Assembly (NCBI GenBank): GCA_945957605.1
Contig: CAMFLR010000006.1
Span: 310,001-374,000 of the forward strand
From: an uncultured Isosphaeraceae bacterium
GTDB taxonomy: Bacteria; Planctomycetota; Planctomycetia; Isosphaerales; Isosphaeraceae
Length of the DNA: 64,000 nucleotides
Reading direction: 5' to 3'
Position 1 is the stretch's first letter. Every line of letters begins with the position of its first letter. Shown here one piece after another: positions 37,247 to 45,435 of this stretch. The notes under the pieces are model-generated. The model did not search any database, was not told the origin of the DNA, and was given only the letters and a program-made list of their open reading frames with translations. Position numbers and translations under genes: made by a program.

Positions 37247-37642
37247 TCAGAACGCGCTACCGCAAAGAATGCGGATATTCGCATACGGCGTAAACTCAGC
37301 CGTGCGAATGATTCCCTTTACACCTAGCGACTGCTCCTTGAACTCGTGGTGCGGCAGTTCATCGACTTCCACATCACCCACTATGCGCAGCACTTCCTGG
37401 TAGAGCTTCGGGCTTTCGTCGCGCATTTCGGCTGCGATCGCAATCGCTTCGATGACGAGTTCTTCGGCCACTGCGCGAAGGACGTCGAGAAATCGAGGAA
37501 TGCCGGGCGTAAGCGTCAGGTCGATCACGTGGCCGTCGGGCGGGAGCGGGTAGCTGGCGTCAACGATGAGCATCTCGTCGGAGTGCCCAAGCTCCGCAAG
37601 CAGCGAACAAATTGCGGGGTTGAGAATGCCACCCTTTTTCAT
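37247..37642 (-). CDS. RbsD/FucU-family sugar pyranase (mutarotase)
   Basis: From ATG 37642 the protein has 131 residues; a start at 37696 would add 18 unlike the family. It has MKKGGILNPAICSLLAELGHSDEMLIVDASYPLP at the N-terminus with the histidine-aspartate of the active site, and closes with RTAEFTPYANIRILCGSAF, as in D-ribose pyranase and L-fucose mutarotase. Which sugar it serves is not clear. No ribose transporter lies near, so rbsD or fucU is not assigned firmly. It converges on the TIGR03067 gene. Confidence 0.9.
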   Translation of the reverse strand: MKKGGILNPAICSLLAELGHSDEMLIVDASYPLPPDGHVIDLTLTPGIPRFLDVLRAVAEELVIEAIAIAAEMRDESPKLYQEVLRIVGDVEVDELPHHEFKEQSLGVKGIIRTAEFTPYANIRILCGSAF

Positions 37643-37808
37643 CGAACCAATTCCCTCGCCACGTTGCGCGATACGCACGGCGGCATCATGAATCAACAGA
37701 CTCGCTCGCCCGCCCCAACGGATTGGGACGGCAACCCAGACGTGTTACTATAACCGATCTGGCCCCCTCGCTCCATCCCGATGAACCCATGCGACGGCAC
37801 CATCTCCC

Positions 37809-39779
37809 ATGCCGCCAACTCCTTCCCTCATCAACCTTTTCGCAAAATCGTTGTGCGTGGCGATGTTACTGCTTTCCGGGCCAACCGCTCGAGCACAACA
37901 GCAGCGCATGGCCACCCCGGTACAGTCGAGCTTCGATCCCCGCCTTGCACCGTTACGCGTGGCCAGCGAACCCTGGAAGGCCGGCCTCGAATCCCAACGC
38001 ACGGTGCTCGACCAGGTTTGCCTCGTTCCCGACGAAGCCACCTTTTACGAAGCGCTTCAATCCTGGACCGACTCCCACTACTTCCCGATTCTGATCGACG
38101 ACGTCAATTACACGCTGAAATTCCTGCAAGCATTTCGCCCCGCGCGGATTGTTCGATTCCCCCGCCGAGCGGCCGTCGCCGATCGCTGGCAATCGGCCGA
38201 GAAAGCCGCGAACTCACCAGGCAAATTCACTGCGCCAGGATTGGTGATCGCCCGCAAAGACTCTCCGACCCTCCCCGGCCTGGCAGCACTGGCCCGCGGT
38301 CATTCGCAACGCCTTGCAAGCATCACGACAGAAAAAGACTTTACCCACACGCTCTCACCTGATGAATTGCTCGTGTTTTTGAATGAAGTTGATGCGAAGG
38401 TGAAACAGTTTTTGCCACGTTACGATCAACTTGGCGACAGTTGCGACTTCCTCACACTCGCCGGCGACCTGCCCTATCGCTACCAAGGTGCGAAGGGGCC
38501 GATGGCGATCGACGACAAGGTTGGCCGAGCGCGTACCGATGACGAACGCTGGGCCTTCAGCGGCCGAATCATGGGCGATGCTCGGCAAAGCGTGTACATC
38601 GCCATGTGCAGCCTGTTTCTGCGACCTTCAAACGCACTCGCGTTCAACAGCTATCCCGACGAATCGCTCCCGTGGAGTGCCTATTCGCTGCAACCCGCCG
38701 CCAATCATCTGCGTCTGACACTGCCGACCAAGCAGCAAGTCGGCTCGCCCGGCGGCAGCATCCAGGGTTGGCACTCTGCGTTTGATCCTGAAAATCGCTT
38801 CGGCCTAATATTCATCAACACCAAGGGTTCGCCGCGCATTTTTGACCTTCTCGGAGGCTCAGCGCACGCTTACGACGTGATGCCCTCGGTTCCCACTGCC
38901 GTTTGCATCATTCACAGCTTCTCAGCCGCCGAGCCCTGGAATACCGAGACCATCGCCGGCCGATGGCTCGCGCAAGGGGCCTTTCTCTACCACGGCTCGA
39001 TGGACGAACCGTTCCTCAATTCCTTCCGCTTCCCCGCGCTGACTGCCGAACTGCTCCAGAGCGGCATTCCCTTTTCCGCCGCACTTCGGCCGCTGCGTAA
39101 CGAACCATTCGGCGAGCCATGGAAGCTTGTGCTTCTGGGCGATCCTCTCTACACGCTTCAGTCGAGCCTGCGCGCTCCGTCGCGCTCGACCGATTTCGGC
39201 GCCACCGCCAGTTGGGTGAAGTACCAGCGCACACCGCTCGATCGCGTCGCCGATAACGACTCAGCAAAACTCGGCTGGGCGCTCGCGACGACACTCGCAA
39301 ATTTCGCGAGCGACGCCCCCAAATCCCAGGACTCAATCCTGCCAACCTTGCTCGCGATCAAACGCGCCAACCTCGCGCCCGCCGCTCGCGCCGTTCTCAA
39401 TTCGCTCCTACTCGAAGTCGCGTACCGCGAACAGAAACTTTCCCAGGTAAAACTTTCCTACGTCGGGATTCCCGCCAACGAACGCACCCCCGCACATGAT
39501 CGCCTCGCGCTCGCCGCACATCTGGTGAGTTACTCGCGTGCCTACGCCGAGCAGCGATTCGACGCCGCCGCTTCCGCATGGGGCGATCTCGTCCGAATCG
39601 GCAAAGACGCCGAGTTCAAGCGAATGATCACCCAGCGCACCGGCAATCTTGCCGACGCAACCAAAAGCATCGTGACCTGGACCAGCACGCTCAAACGCGC
39701 CCGCCCAGCCGCGCGCGACATCGAGACAGTCTCGGTGATCGACGCCGAACTAGATCGCCTAGCCCAGCAAGCTCGCTAG
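37809..39779 (+). CDS. Exported protein resembling gingipain/caspase-like C25 families
   Basis: The 656-residue product has a signal peptide (LFAKSLCVAMLLLSGPTARA). The N-terminal ~100 residues include FPILIDDVNYTLKFLQAFRPARIVRFP, a Rossmann-like start. The middle has AVCIIHSFSAAEPWN near residue 365, then GRWLAQGAFLYHGSMDEPFLNSF and WKLVLLGDPLYTL near residue 450, which match the closing part of gingipain-like (C25/TIGR03790-type) proteins. The rest is helical and repeat-like. The catalytic histidine-cysteine pair cannot be confirmed; a serine or other residue may stand in place of cysteine. Proteolysis is therefore only possible. Expressed divergently from the RbsD/FucU-family gene. Confidence 0.6.
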   Translation: MPPTPSLINLFAKSLCVAMLLLSGPTARAQQQRMATPVQSSFDPRLAPLRVASEPWKAGLESQRTVLDQVCLVPDEATFYEALQSWTDSHYFPILIDDVNYTLKFLQAFRPARIVRFPRRAAVADRWQSAEKAANSPGKFTAPGLVIARKDSPTLPGLAALARGHSQRLASITTEKDFTHTLSPDELLVFLNEVDAKVKQFLPRYDQLGDSCDFLTLAGDLPYRYQGAKGPMAIDDKVGRARTDDERWAFSGRIMGDARQSVYIAMCSLFLRPSNALAFNSYPDESLPWSAYSLQPAANHLRLTLPTKQQVGSPGGSIQGWHSAFDPENRFGLIFINTKGSPRIFDLLGGSAHAYDVMPSVPTAVCIIHSFSAAEPWNTETIAGRWLAQGAFLYHGSMDEPFLNSFRFPALTAELLQSGIPFSAALRPLRNEPFGEPWKLVLLGDPLYTLQSSLRAPSRSTDFGATASWVKYQRTPLDRVADNDSAKLGWALATTLANFASDAPKSQDSILPTLLAIKRANLAPAARAVLNSLLLEVAYREQKLSQVKLSYVGIPANERTPAHDRLALAAHLVSYSRAYAEQRFDAAASAWGDLVRIGKDAEFKRMITQRTGNLADATKSIVTWTSTLKRARPAARDIETVSVIDAELDRLAQQAR

Positions 39780-39801
39780 CCCCGCCAGTAGCGGGATTCT
39801 T

Positions 39802-39867
39802 GGGTGCCACTGGCTATGCCAGTGCTCTTCAATTGAAGCGACGACAGAGGAAGCACCGGGAGCACCC
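39802..39867. repeat. Dispersed hairpin repeat, family A copy 2 (degenerate right end)
   Basis: The left end is identical to the other family A copies (GGGTGCC then ACTGGCTATGCCAGT). The right end has decayed to GCACCGGGAGCACCC and no longer forms the matching palindrome. It lies between the convergent genes at 39779 and 39889. Confidence 0.7.
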
Positions 39868-39888
39868 GAACTAGGCCCCGACAAAGCG

Positions 39889-41244
39889 TCAGTCGTGCCG
39901 TGTTTGCGGCAACGTGAGCGACGGCCGATGCACGCCAAGGAACGCCCCCACCACTTCGGGCAACGCCCCCAGGTGGAGATGAATCATGCTACCGACGGCG
40001 TGGTGATGGAACACCAAGTCACCCTCGGCCGCCAGCGTCCCATAGCAGTTGCGACACGGGTTATCGAGCTCCGCCGGATACAAATCCCAGCGCCCGCTGC
40101 GATAGCCTCGCACCACCGTGCCTTCGAGCCCCATCCAGCCATTGTGCGAAAGCGTGCGCTCGACCGGTTGGGGAGGCGTGGGATTCTTTCGCAATTCCGA
40201 AACGATCGGCAACAGACCGACACCCGGAATCATCCGGCCGTCAATAATCATCGCACGACCAAGATACGCCGTGCCGCCGCCTTCGGAATAAACCCGCCGC
40301 CCCTGGCACGCATGCGCCTTGAGCGATGCGATCAAACACTGGTTGGCTGCGAGCGCATCCGCGTAAGTATCGGCGAATCCGCAGCCGATCAACACAAGGT
40401 CGGCCTCTGGCGGCAGTGCTTCGTCTCGCAAGGGTGAGAAATCGACGAGATCGGCCCCAAGCGCTTCGAGCGTTTCAAGCGTATCAGGGAAATAACCGCC
40501 AAACACCTCGTCGAGCGCGTATGCTACGCGAACTTTGGGCCGCGAGCATGCCGCCTTGCAACACATCGGCGTAATTAGGCGGCTTTCCGCGAGCTCAATA
40601 AGCGCGGAAAAATCGGCAAACTGGTGAAAGCTTTTCGCCAGTGCCTGAACGATCTCTTCGGGAAGATTATCCTGCGGCGCGAAGTTTTTCAGCAGTTCGC
40701 GGATCTCGGGAAGCTCTCCAACCGCGCCGATGACCGGCTTGCGGGTGAGCACCTGTAGCATGTGCCGGTGTCGCTCGAAATCATCATGGTCGCGTACACC
40801 ATCGAGCAGAATCGCGTCGAACCGGGGCGGTAGCTTGGGGAGGTGGAATTCGCAACCGTGGCTGCAAGACACCACCGCGATGATCGGAAGGTCGAGCGCT
40901 TCGGCGATTGGCTGGATATCGCCGGGGCGCTGAAAGTGGGTCAGGCCCAGCATCGGACCGCTCGGGTCGAATGTTCCTTCAACGACCGAAAGCGTGCCGT
41001 GTTGACTGCCGCGGATGAAAACCGCGCGGCAAACTTCGGGCGGCATGAGCCAGGCGTCGAGATGCCGGCCGGGAAGGCCAGTCACCTGACGGACAACCGC
41101 GGTGCTGGTTGGGCAGGCCTTCGAGCGGAAATGCTGAATGCTGTATTTCCGCAGACGCAGACCAGCCAGGAGAGCCAGTCCGGCCACCGACGGTTCCTGC
41201 CCGGAACCTGAAACCGCTAAACCAAGTCTGGGAAGTTCAATCAT
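39889..41244 (-). CDS. CbiA/CobB-like amidotransferase with degenerate active sites
   Basis: The 451-residue protein matches the layout of cobyrinate a,c-diamide synthase: an N-terminal ATP-binding half and a C-terminal class I glutamine amidotransferase half. Key residues are changed. The P-loop expected as SGSGKT reads VSGSGQEPSV, so the lysine is missing. The glutaminase nucleophile expected in YAECGG reads YSEGGGTAYLG around residue 320, so the cysteine is glycine. The end keeps a histidine-rich segment (FHHHAVGSMIHLHLG) with the family histidine. No cobalamin genes are near. It probably no longer makes amides by the usual chemistry and may bind a tetrapyrrole or nucleotide. Confidence 0.75.
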   Translation of the reverse strand: MIELPRLGLAVSGSGQEPSVAGLALLAGLRLRKYSIQHFRSKACPTSTAVVRQVTGLPGRHLDAWLMPPEVCRAVFIRGSQHGTLSVVEGTFDPSGPMLGLTHFQRPGDIQPIAEALDLPIIAVVSCSHGCEFHLPKLPPRFDAILLDGVRDHDDFERHRHMLQVLTRKPVIGAVGELPEIRELLKNFAPQDNLPEEIVQALAKSFHQFADFSALIELAESRLITPMCCKAACSRPKVRVAYALDEVFGGYFPDTLETLEALGADLVDFSPLRDEALPPEADLVLIGCGFADTYADALAANQCLIASLKAHACQGRRVYSEGGGTAYLGRAMIIDGRMIPGVGLLPIVSELRKNPTPPQPVERTLSHNGWMGLEGTVVRGYRSGRWDLYPAELDNPCRNCYGTLAAEGDLVFHHHAVGSMIHLHLGALPEVVGAFLGVHRPSLTLPQTRHD

Positions 41245-41616
41245 ACCCGTCCTGGCTCAGCTAAATCTCGCGGTCTCGGAAAACTCGCATCCACACATGG
41301 GAAGCGGACGGGCCGTTACAGGACGCGACTCGCGGTGAATCACAATTGTGTTCGCCCGAGAGCCGTGACCATTCTGCCACGGTTTAATTCTGAGGTTCAA
41401 CCAATGATAGACTTGACTTACATTCGGTCAAGAGGTTCCACCAACCTCGTACGCGCGTAACATGTACGTGTCTCGCCCCGGCAACGCGCGCGAATCCGCT
41501 GCGCATCCCATTATCTTCGGGTTGTCGCGCCCGGCAACTTGAGATAATTTGCGGCCCCACCCGACGCCGCACCTCGACGTTCAACCCATCGTTCCCCCGC
41601 TTCTGGGAGCCATGTT
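41245..41616. other. Intergenic region between divergent genes
   Basis: 372 bases separate the CbiA-like gene and the coiled-coil gene. I find no coding frame of convincing composition, no cobalamin riboswitch box, and no hairpin of the dispersed families. A ribosome binding site (TTCTGGGAGCC) precedes the ATG at 41617. Promoters for both genes should lie here. Confidence 0.5.
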
Positions 41617-43470
41617 ATGCACGTCGAACTGGCGTTCGGCCTTCTTTGCGCTTCAGGTCTCATCTCACAAACGCCCACAAAGCCGGCCGCTCAGCCCGCC
41701 GTCACCCGCACGGCTCCCTCGCGCATGACCCCGCTGCCCCAGCCGAAGGCTGCCCCCGCGACGCCTCCAGCAGCCACACCATCGCCGGCCGCAACCACAA
41801 ACCCCATTCCAACTTCCGTCGTTCCACCGACCGAAGGAACCGCCTCGGCGACCGCCGAAAAAAAGGTGATCGATCGCGCCCAACTTCGCACCGAAGTCGA
41901 GAAGGCGCTCAAGGATTTGAGCAGCATTGCGGATAAGGACCTCTCCGCCACGCAGAAATCGCTCAAAGAGCTTTGGGCCAAGCGCATCGAGCTACTCGAC
42001 GATTGGGACAAAACCGTGCGGAGCCGGGATGCTGCGCGGCGTCCCTCGCCGACTCCGGAGCGTGAGGCAAACGATCGCAAAGCGGAGCTCGAGCGTGTCA
42101 AGGCAAGCCTAGAACAACTTAAATCGTCGCCTGATTCGGCATACGTCGACGCGTTTATAACTCCCGAGATCGAGCTGACAGAAACGAAGCTCGCCGAGAT
42201 GCAGGAGATCCTCAACGCGACGAAAACGACGCTGAAGGAGCGTGCCGCAGAGCTCGAAAAACTGCGTGCCGAACCTGCTGCCAGAACCGAGTTACTCAGC
42301 ACTTTACGCGTGGCACGCGAGAAGCTGCACGCTCAGAAAACCGGCGACGGCACCAGGCGTGCCGAGGCAGAGTCGAAGCTGTTCAAAGCTCCGAATGAGG
42401 ACGCACGAAAAATCGCCCGCGAAGAGTTTGTAAACCTTCGCTGCGAAATGGGGCTGACCGAAGATCGGCTCGCACTGACCGAAGCGTGTATCGACCTCGA
42501 GACTCGCCGCGTCCCCACGTGCGAAGTCGCCACTCAGGCCGCACAATCGAACGTGCAACTCGCCACGCAAACGCTCGACGCACTCAGCAAGCGTTACACA
42601 TATCTCGCCGAACGCATGAGAAGCGACCTCAATTTTCGTGCCCAGATGGAAGCCCGACGCGCAGAGACGCTCGAAGATCCCATCGAAAAATTCAAGGCGT
42701 TGCGTAAAGTCGAGTTGCTCACCATTCAGGCACTGATCCTCGAAGCCGAGAAAACTCTCTCAACCAACACCACGCTCACACCCGAGGAACAAACCATCCT
42801 CGCCGACCGGGCGCAAGAAGACTTCGAGAAGTTGAAGAGAAACGTCAAGGAGAACAAGGTCGGCGGCGTATTGGCGCTCCGGTTTAACAACGACTTTCGT
42901 CGCATTAGCCGCGAGCGTACGACGATTCTTCGAAATGAATTAGTAAGCTCCGCAGCGGCCAACACCTTCTACGAGAATGCCCTGACAGAAGCGGAACTCG
43001 CCTGTCTCAACGATGCTCGCGAAGACAAGTTTGAACGCGATGCACTGATTCAGTCTCTTCCATTCGACCGCCGATCCGACGTGAAGACACTCGTCATCGA
43101 GCTCGAGAAAAAGCACAACGAAGCGCTCGATAAGCATCGCGACATCCTCGCCAAGCTTCTGAAACGAGCAGAGAGCATTCACGATCAGGTGAATCGACGT
43201 CTCAAGATCCTTGACGACCATTACTCGTTTATCCGTGCCAATATCTTCTGGGTGCGTGATTCTGAACCTCTCGGCCCCGGGACGCTCCCAGCCGCTCGTA
43301 AAGAAGCTGCGCGGCTGTTTATCGCGGCGAGAGATATGGCCGCCGATCCGCTCGACGGTAAGCGATGGTCGAACAGCGGCGCGGAATTTTACGTCGCACT
43401 CTGCGGGCTGATCATTCTCCCCTGGCCAATCATGCACATCCGCAAAACCATCAAACCGCTCTGCGGCTGA
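41617..43470 (+). CDS. Long coiled-coil protein, probable periplasmic part of a split MscK-type channel
   Basis: The 617-residue product has a possible signal sequence (LAFGLLCASGLIS-like start), a proline/alanine-rich linker to about residue 75, then almost continuous charged helices with heptad-like leucines (DLSSIADKDLSATQKSLKELWAKR onward). This resembles the periplasmic coiled-coil region of MscK/KefA mechanosensitive channels. A single hydrophobic helix near the C-terminus (YVALCGLIILPWPIM) precedes the stop. The MscS-like gene begins 59 bases after the stop, so the two gene products together correspond to one MscK protein. Whether this is a natural split or a broken gene is discussed below. 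Confidence 0.75.
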   Translation: MHVELAFGLLCASGLISQTPTKPAAQPAVTRTAPSRMTPLPQPKAAPATPPAATPSPAATTNPIPTSVVPPTEGTASATAEKKVIDRAQLRTEVEKALKDLSSIADKDLSATQKSLKELWAKRIELLDDWDKTVRSRDAARRPSPTPEREANDRKAELERVKASLEQLKSSPDSAYVDAFITPEIELTETKLAEMQEILNATKTTLKERAAELEKLRAEPAARTELLSTLRVAREKLHAQKTGDGTRRAEAESKLFKAPNEDARKIAREEFVNLRCEMGLTEDRLALTEACIDLETRRVPTCEVATQAAQSNVQLATQTLDALSKRYTYLAERMRSDLNFRAQMEARRAETLEDPIEKFKALRKVELLTIQALILEAEKTLSTNTTLTPEEQTILADRAQEDFEKLKRNVKENKVGGVLALRFNNDFRRISRERTTILRNELVSSAAANTFYENALTEAELACLNDAREDKFERDALIQSLPFDRRSDVKTLVIELEKKHNEALDKHRDILAKLLKRAESIHDQVNRRLKILDDHYSFIRANIFWVRDSEPLGPGTLPAARKEAARLFIAARDMAADPLDGKRWSNSGAEFYVALCGLIILPWPIMHIRKTIKPLCG

Positions 43471-43529
43471 TCGACCGGAATTCACGCCCCCCAAAGCCAC
43501 GCGGAAAGTTCGAGACGGAGCTCGGAACC

Positions 43530-45344
43530 ATGGAACGACTGCAACGTGTGCTTCTCAGCATTCTCCGATGTTCGCTCTGGCCGGCCTATTTGGGTCTGCT
43601 TTCGGTCGTGATGCGCGCCGGCCCCTGGCCTTCAGGCGTCGGCCGCCCTGCTGCCTTCGTCTGCTCGGTGCTGGCGATTTCAATCTTCGTCACATCGTTT
43701 CTTCGCTGGGTTTTTCGCCCCGAAGGCTGGGTACACCGCGTCTTCGAATTGCCCGACGACGTGATGTGCCAGGTGCGGCGATCGAAATACTATTTCGTCA
43801 CCACGGCCACCGCAATTCTGCTACCCGAAGAACTGATCTCGCGCGGACTCATCACCGCGAACGGACGCCCCTTCGCGGCAACAACAATTTGCCAATTACT
43901 GATTATTTGCTTTGAAATCACCGTGCTCGTCGGCGTCACTCGCCTGCTCCGCAAGAGCTGCCCGATGGGCAAATGGCTGGCGACCTCGCCCGAGGAGCTT
44001 GGCTGGGTAGGACGCCACCGCCGCACCGTACGCATTTTCTTGATGGCCGTCGCCTGCGGGGTCATCGCACTCGAAGTTCGTGGCTACGGCTTCACTGCCC
44101 GGCGATTCGCGCTGGCGACCGCTCAGATTGGCCTTCTCATCGGCGTTTGCTGGATCCTTCACCGATTCGCAGTCTCGTCGATCGCCCAGCAAAGCTGGCG
44201 CTGGATTCGCCGCGAAGCTGCGAACAATGCCGCGAACGGCGGCGAGCCGACCGTGCGATCGACCGACCTGCCGATTCGCGTCCGGCATCTCGTCGACTGG
44301 GGTGTGCCAATTGTTGGCCTGTTCGCCGCAATCTGGATTCTCGACGTCGACCTCGCGCTCTACAGCTCGGTCGGCGAACAAACACTCTGGACGCTCGCCC
44401 GCGATACCAACGGAGCCACCACCGAAGCAATCAAGGTCGGCGACGTCTGCACCGCGCTCGTTTTCTTCATCGTCACCGCATCCGCCTGGCGCTATCTGAG
44501 CACCATCTTCGTGCTCTTCATCTACCCGCGCATGCCCGAAGATCCGGGCATTCGCTTCGCAGTACTCACGCTCAGTCGTTACATCGTGCTGGCCATCGGC
44601 ACGCTGGGTGGGCTGTCTTGTCTACATCTCGGGCTCGACAAGATCGGCATGGTGCTCGCTGCACTCGGTGTCGGTCTCGGATTCGGTTTGCAAGAGATCG
44701 TGTCCAACTTCGTCAGCGGTATCATCCTGCTGCTGGAACGGCCGATTCGCGTCGGTGACATCGTCACGGTCGCGAGCATGACCGGCAAGATCGATCGCAT
44801 CAACATTCGCGCGACCACGCTGGTGAACGGCGACAATCAATCGCTCATCATCCCCAACCGCGAATTCATCACCGGCAACCTTGTCAACTGGACGCACAAA
44901 GACAAGATCATTCGTTTTACCATTCACGTGAACGTCGCGCTTGGGTCCGATCCTGACGAGGTTTCGCAGCTCCTGCTCGAAATCGCCCGCGGCGATAGCG
45001 ACGTGCTGGGCAACCCCGCCCCCAGCTCGTATCTCGACGAATTCGGTTCGTCTCACCTCGAATTCGTGCTCAACGTCTACGTGCCCGACCCGAGCATTAG
45101 CGGTAAAGTGAAACACCGCCTTTGCTCTCAAATTCAGAGACGGTTCGCCGACGCGGGAATCGACATCCCCGTTCCGCGGCACGAGCTGCGCGTCGAAGCC
45201 CGCACGCTCGAAGGGATGATGATGGCATCGGGAATTCGCATCGATCCGCCCGCGAGCGTTCCAGGCGCACCGCACGTCGTGGAAACGAACGAGCCCGCCG
45301 CACGTCCTCGCGGAGGGCTTGTGATTCGCAACAATCCTGCGTAA
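43530..45344 (+). CDS. MscS-family mechanosensitive channel
   Basis: From ATG 43530 the protein has 604 residues; the upstream frame from 43365 overlaps the previous gene and is not favoured. About nine to ten hydrophobic helices fill residues 1-350. The pore helix and beta-domain hallmark follow: GVGLGFGLQEIVSNFVSGIILLLE is read near residue 390 in the usual MscS arrangement, then RPIRVGDIVTVASMTGKIDRI, and the C-terminal alpha-beta region with FTIHVNVALGSDPDEV. It opens to release solutes under membrane tension. The upstream gene supplies an MscK-like periplasmic region. Confidence 0.93.
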   Translation: MERLQRVLLSILRCSLWPAYLGLLSVVMRAGPWPSGVGRPAAFVCSVLAISIFVTSFLRWVFRPEGWVHRVFELPDDVMCQVRRSKYYFVTTATAILLPEELISRGLITANGRPFAATTICQLLIICFEITVLVGVTRLLRKSCPMGKWLATSPEELGWVGRHRRTVRIFLMAVACGVIALEVRGYGFTARRFALATAQIGLLIGVCWILHRFAVSSIAQQSWRWIRREAANNAANGGEPTVRSTDLPIRVRHLVDWGVPIVGLFAAIWILDVDLALYSSVGEQTLWTLARDTNGATTEAIKVGDVCTALVFFIVTASAWRYLSTIFVLFIYPRMPEDPGIRFAVLTLSRYIVLAIGTLGGLSCLHLGLDKIGMVLAALGVGLGFGLQEIVSNFVSGIILLLERPIRVGDIVTVASMTGKIDRINIRATTLVNGDNQSLIIPNREFITGNLVNWTHKDKIIRFTIHVNVALGSDPDEVSQLLLEIARGDSDVLGNPAPSSYLDEFGSSHLEFVLNVYVPDPSISGKVKHRLCSQIQRRFADAGIDIPVPRHELRVEARTLEGMMMASGIRIDPPASVPGAPHVVETNEPAARPRGGLVIRNNPA

Positions 45345-45368
45345 AAGCAGAGTAAGTCGAGGTGTAAT

Positions 45369-45399
45369 GGGTGCCTGGGGCAGAATGCCCCAGCGACCC
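45369..45399. repeat. Single hairpin element between mscS and dacB, flanked by a copied gene end
   Basis: GGGTGCC, the arm TGGGGCA / TGCCCCA and GACCC form one hairpin. The 15 bases TGTGATTCGCAACAA occur at 45320-45334 in the mscS 3' end and again at 45400-45414 directly next to the hairpin. The two flanking genes converge here, so it may also stop transcription. Confidence 0.6.
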
Positions 45400-45435
45400 T
45401 GTGATTCGCAACAACCCGCTAAGACCTAGCGAAAT

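Noticed and set aside
41245..41616. Cobalamin riboswitch upstream of the CbiA-like gene
   Set aside because: A short GAGCCAGGAC stretch resembles part of the B12 box, but the remaining core elements are absent.
43365..43529. Upstream extension of the MscS gene overlapping the coiled-coil gene
   Set aside because: The extra 55 residues are in a shadow frame of the coiled-coil gene and do not look like MscS; ATG 43530 starts directly at the first membrane helix.
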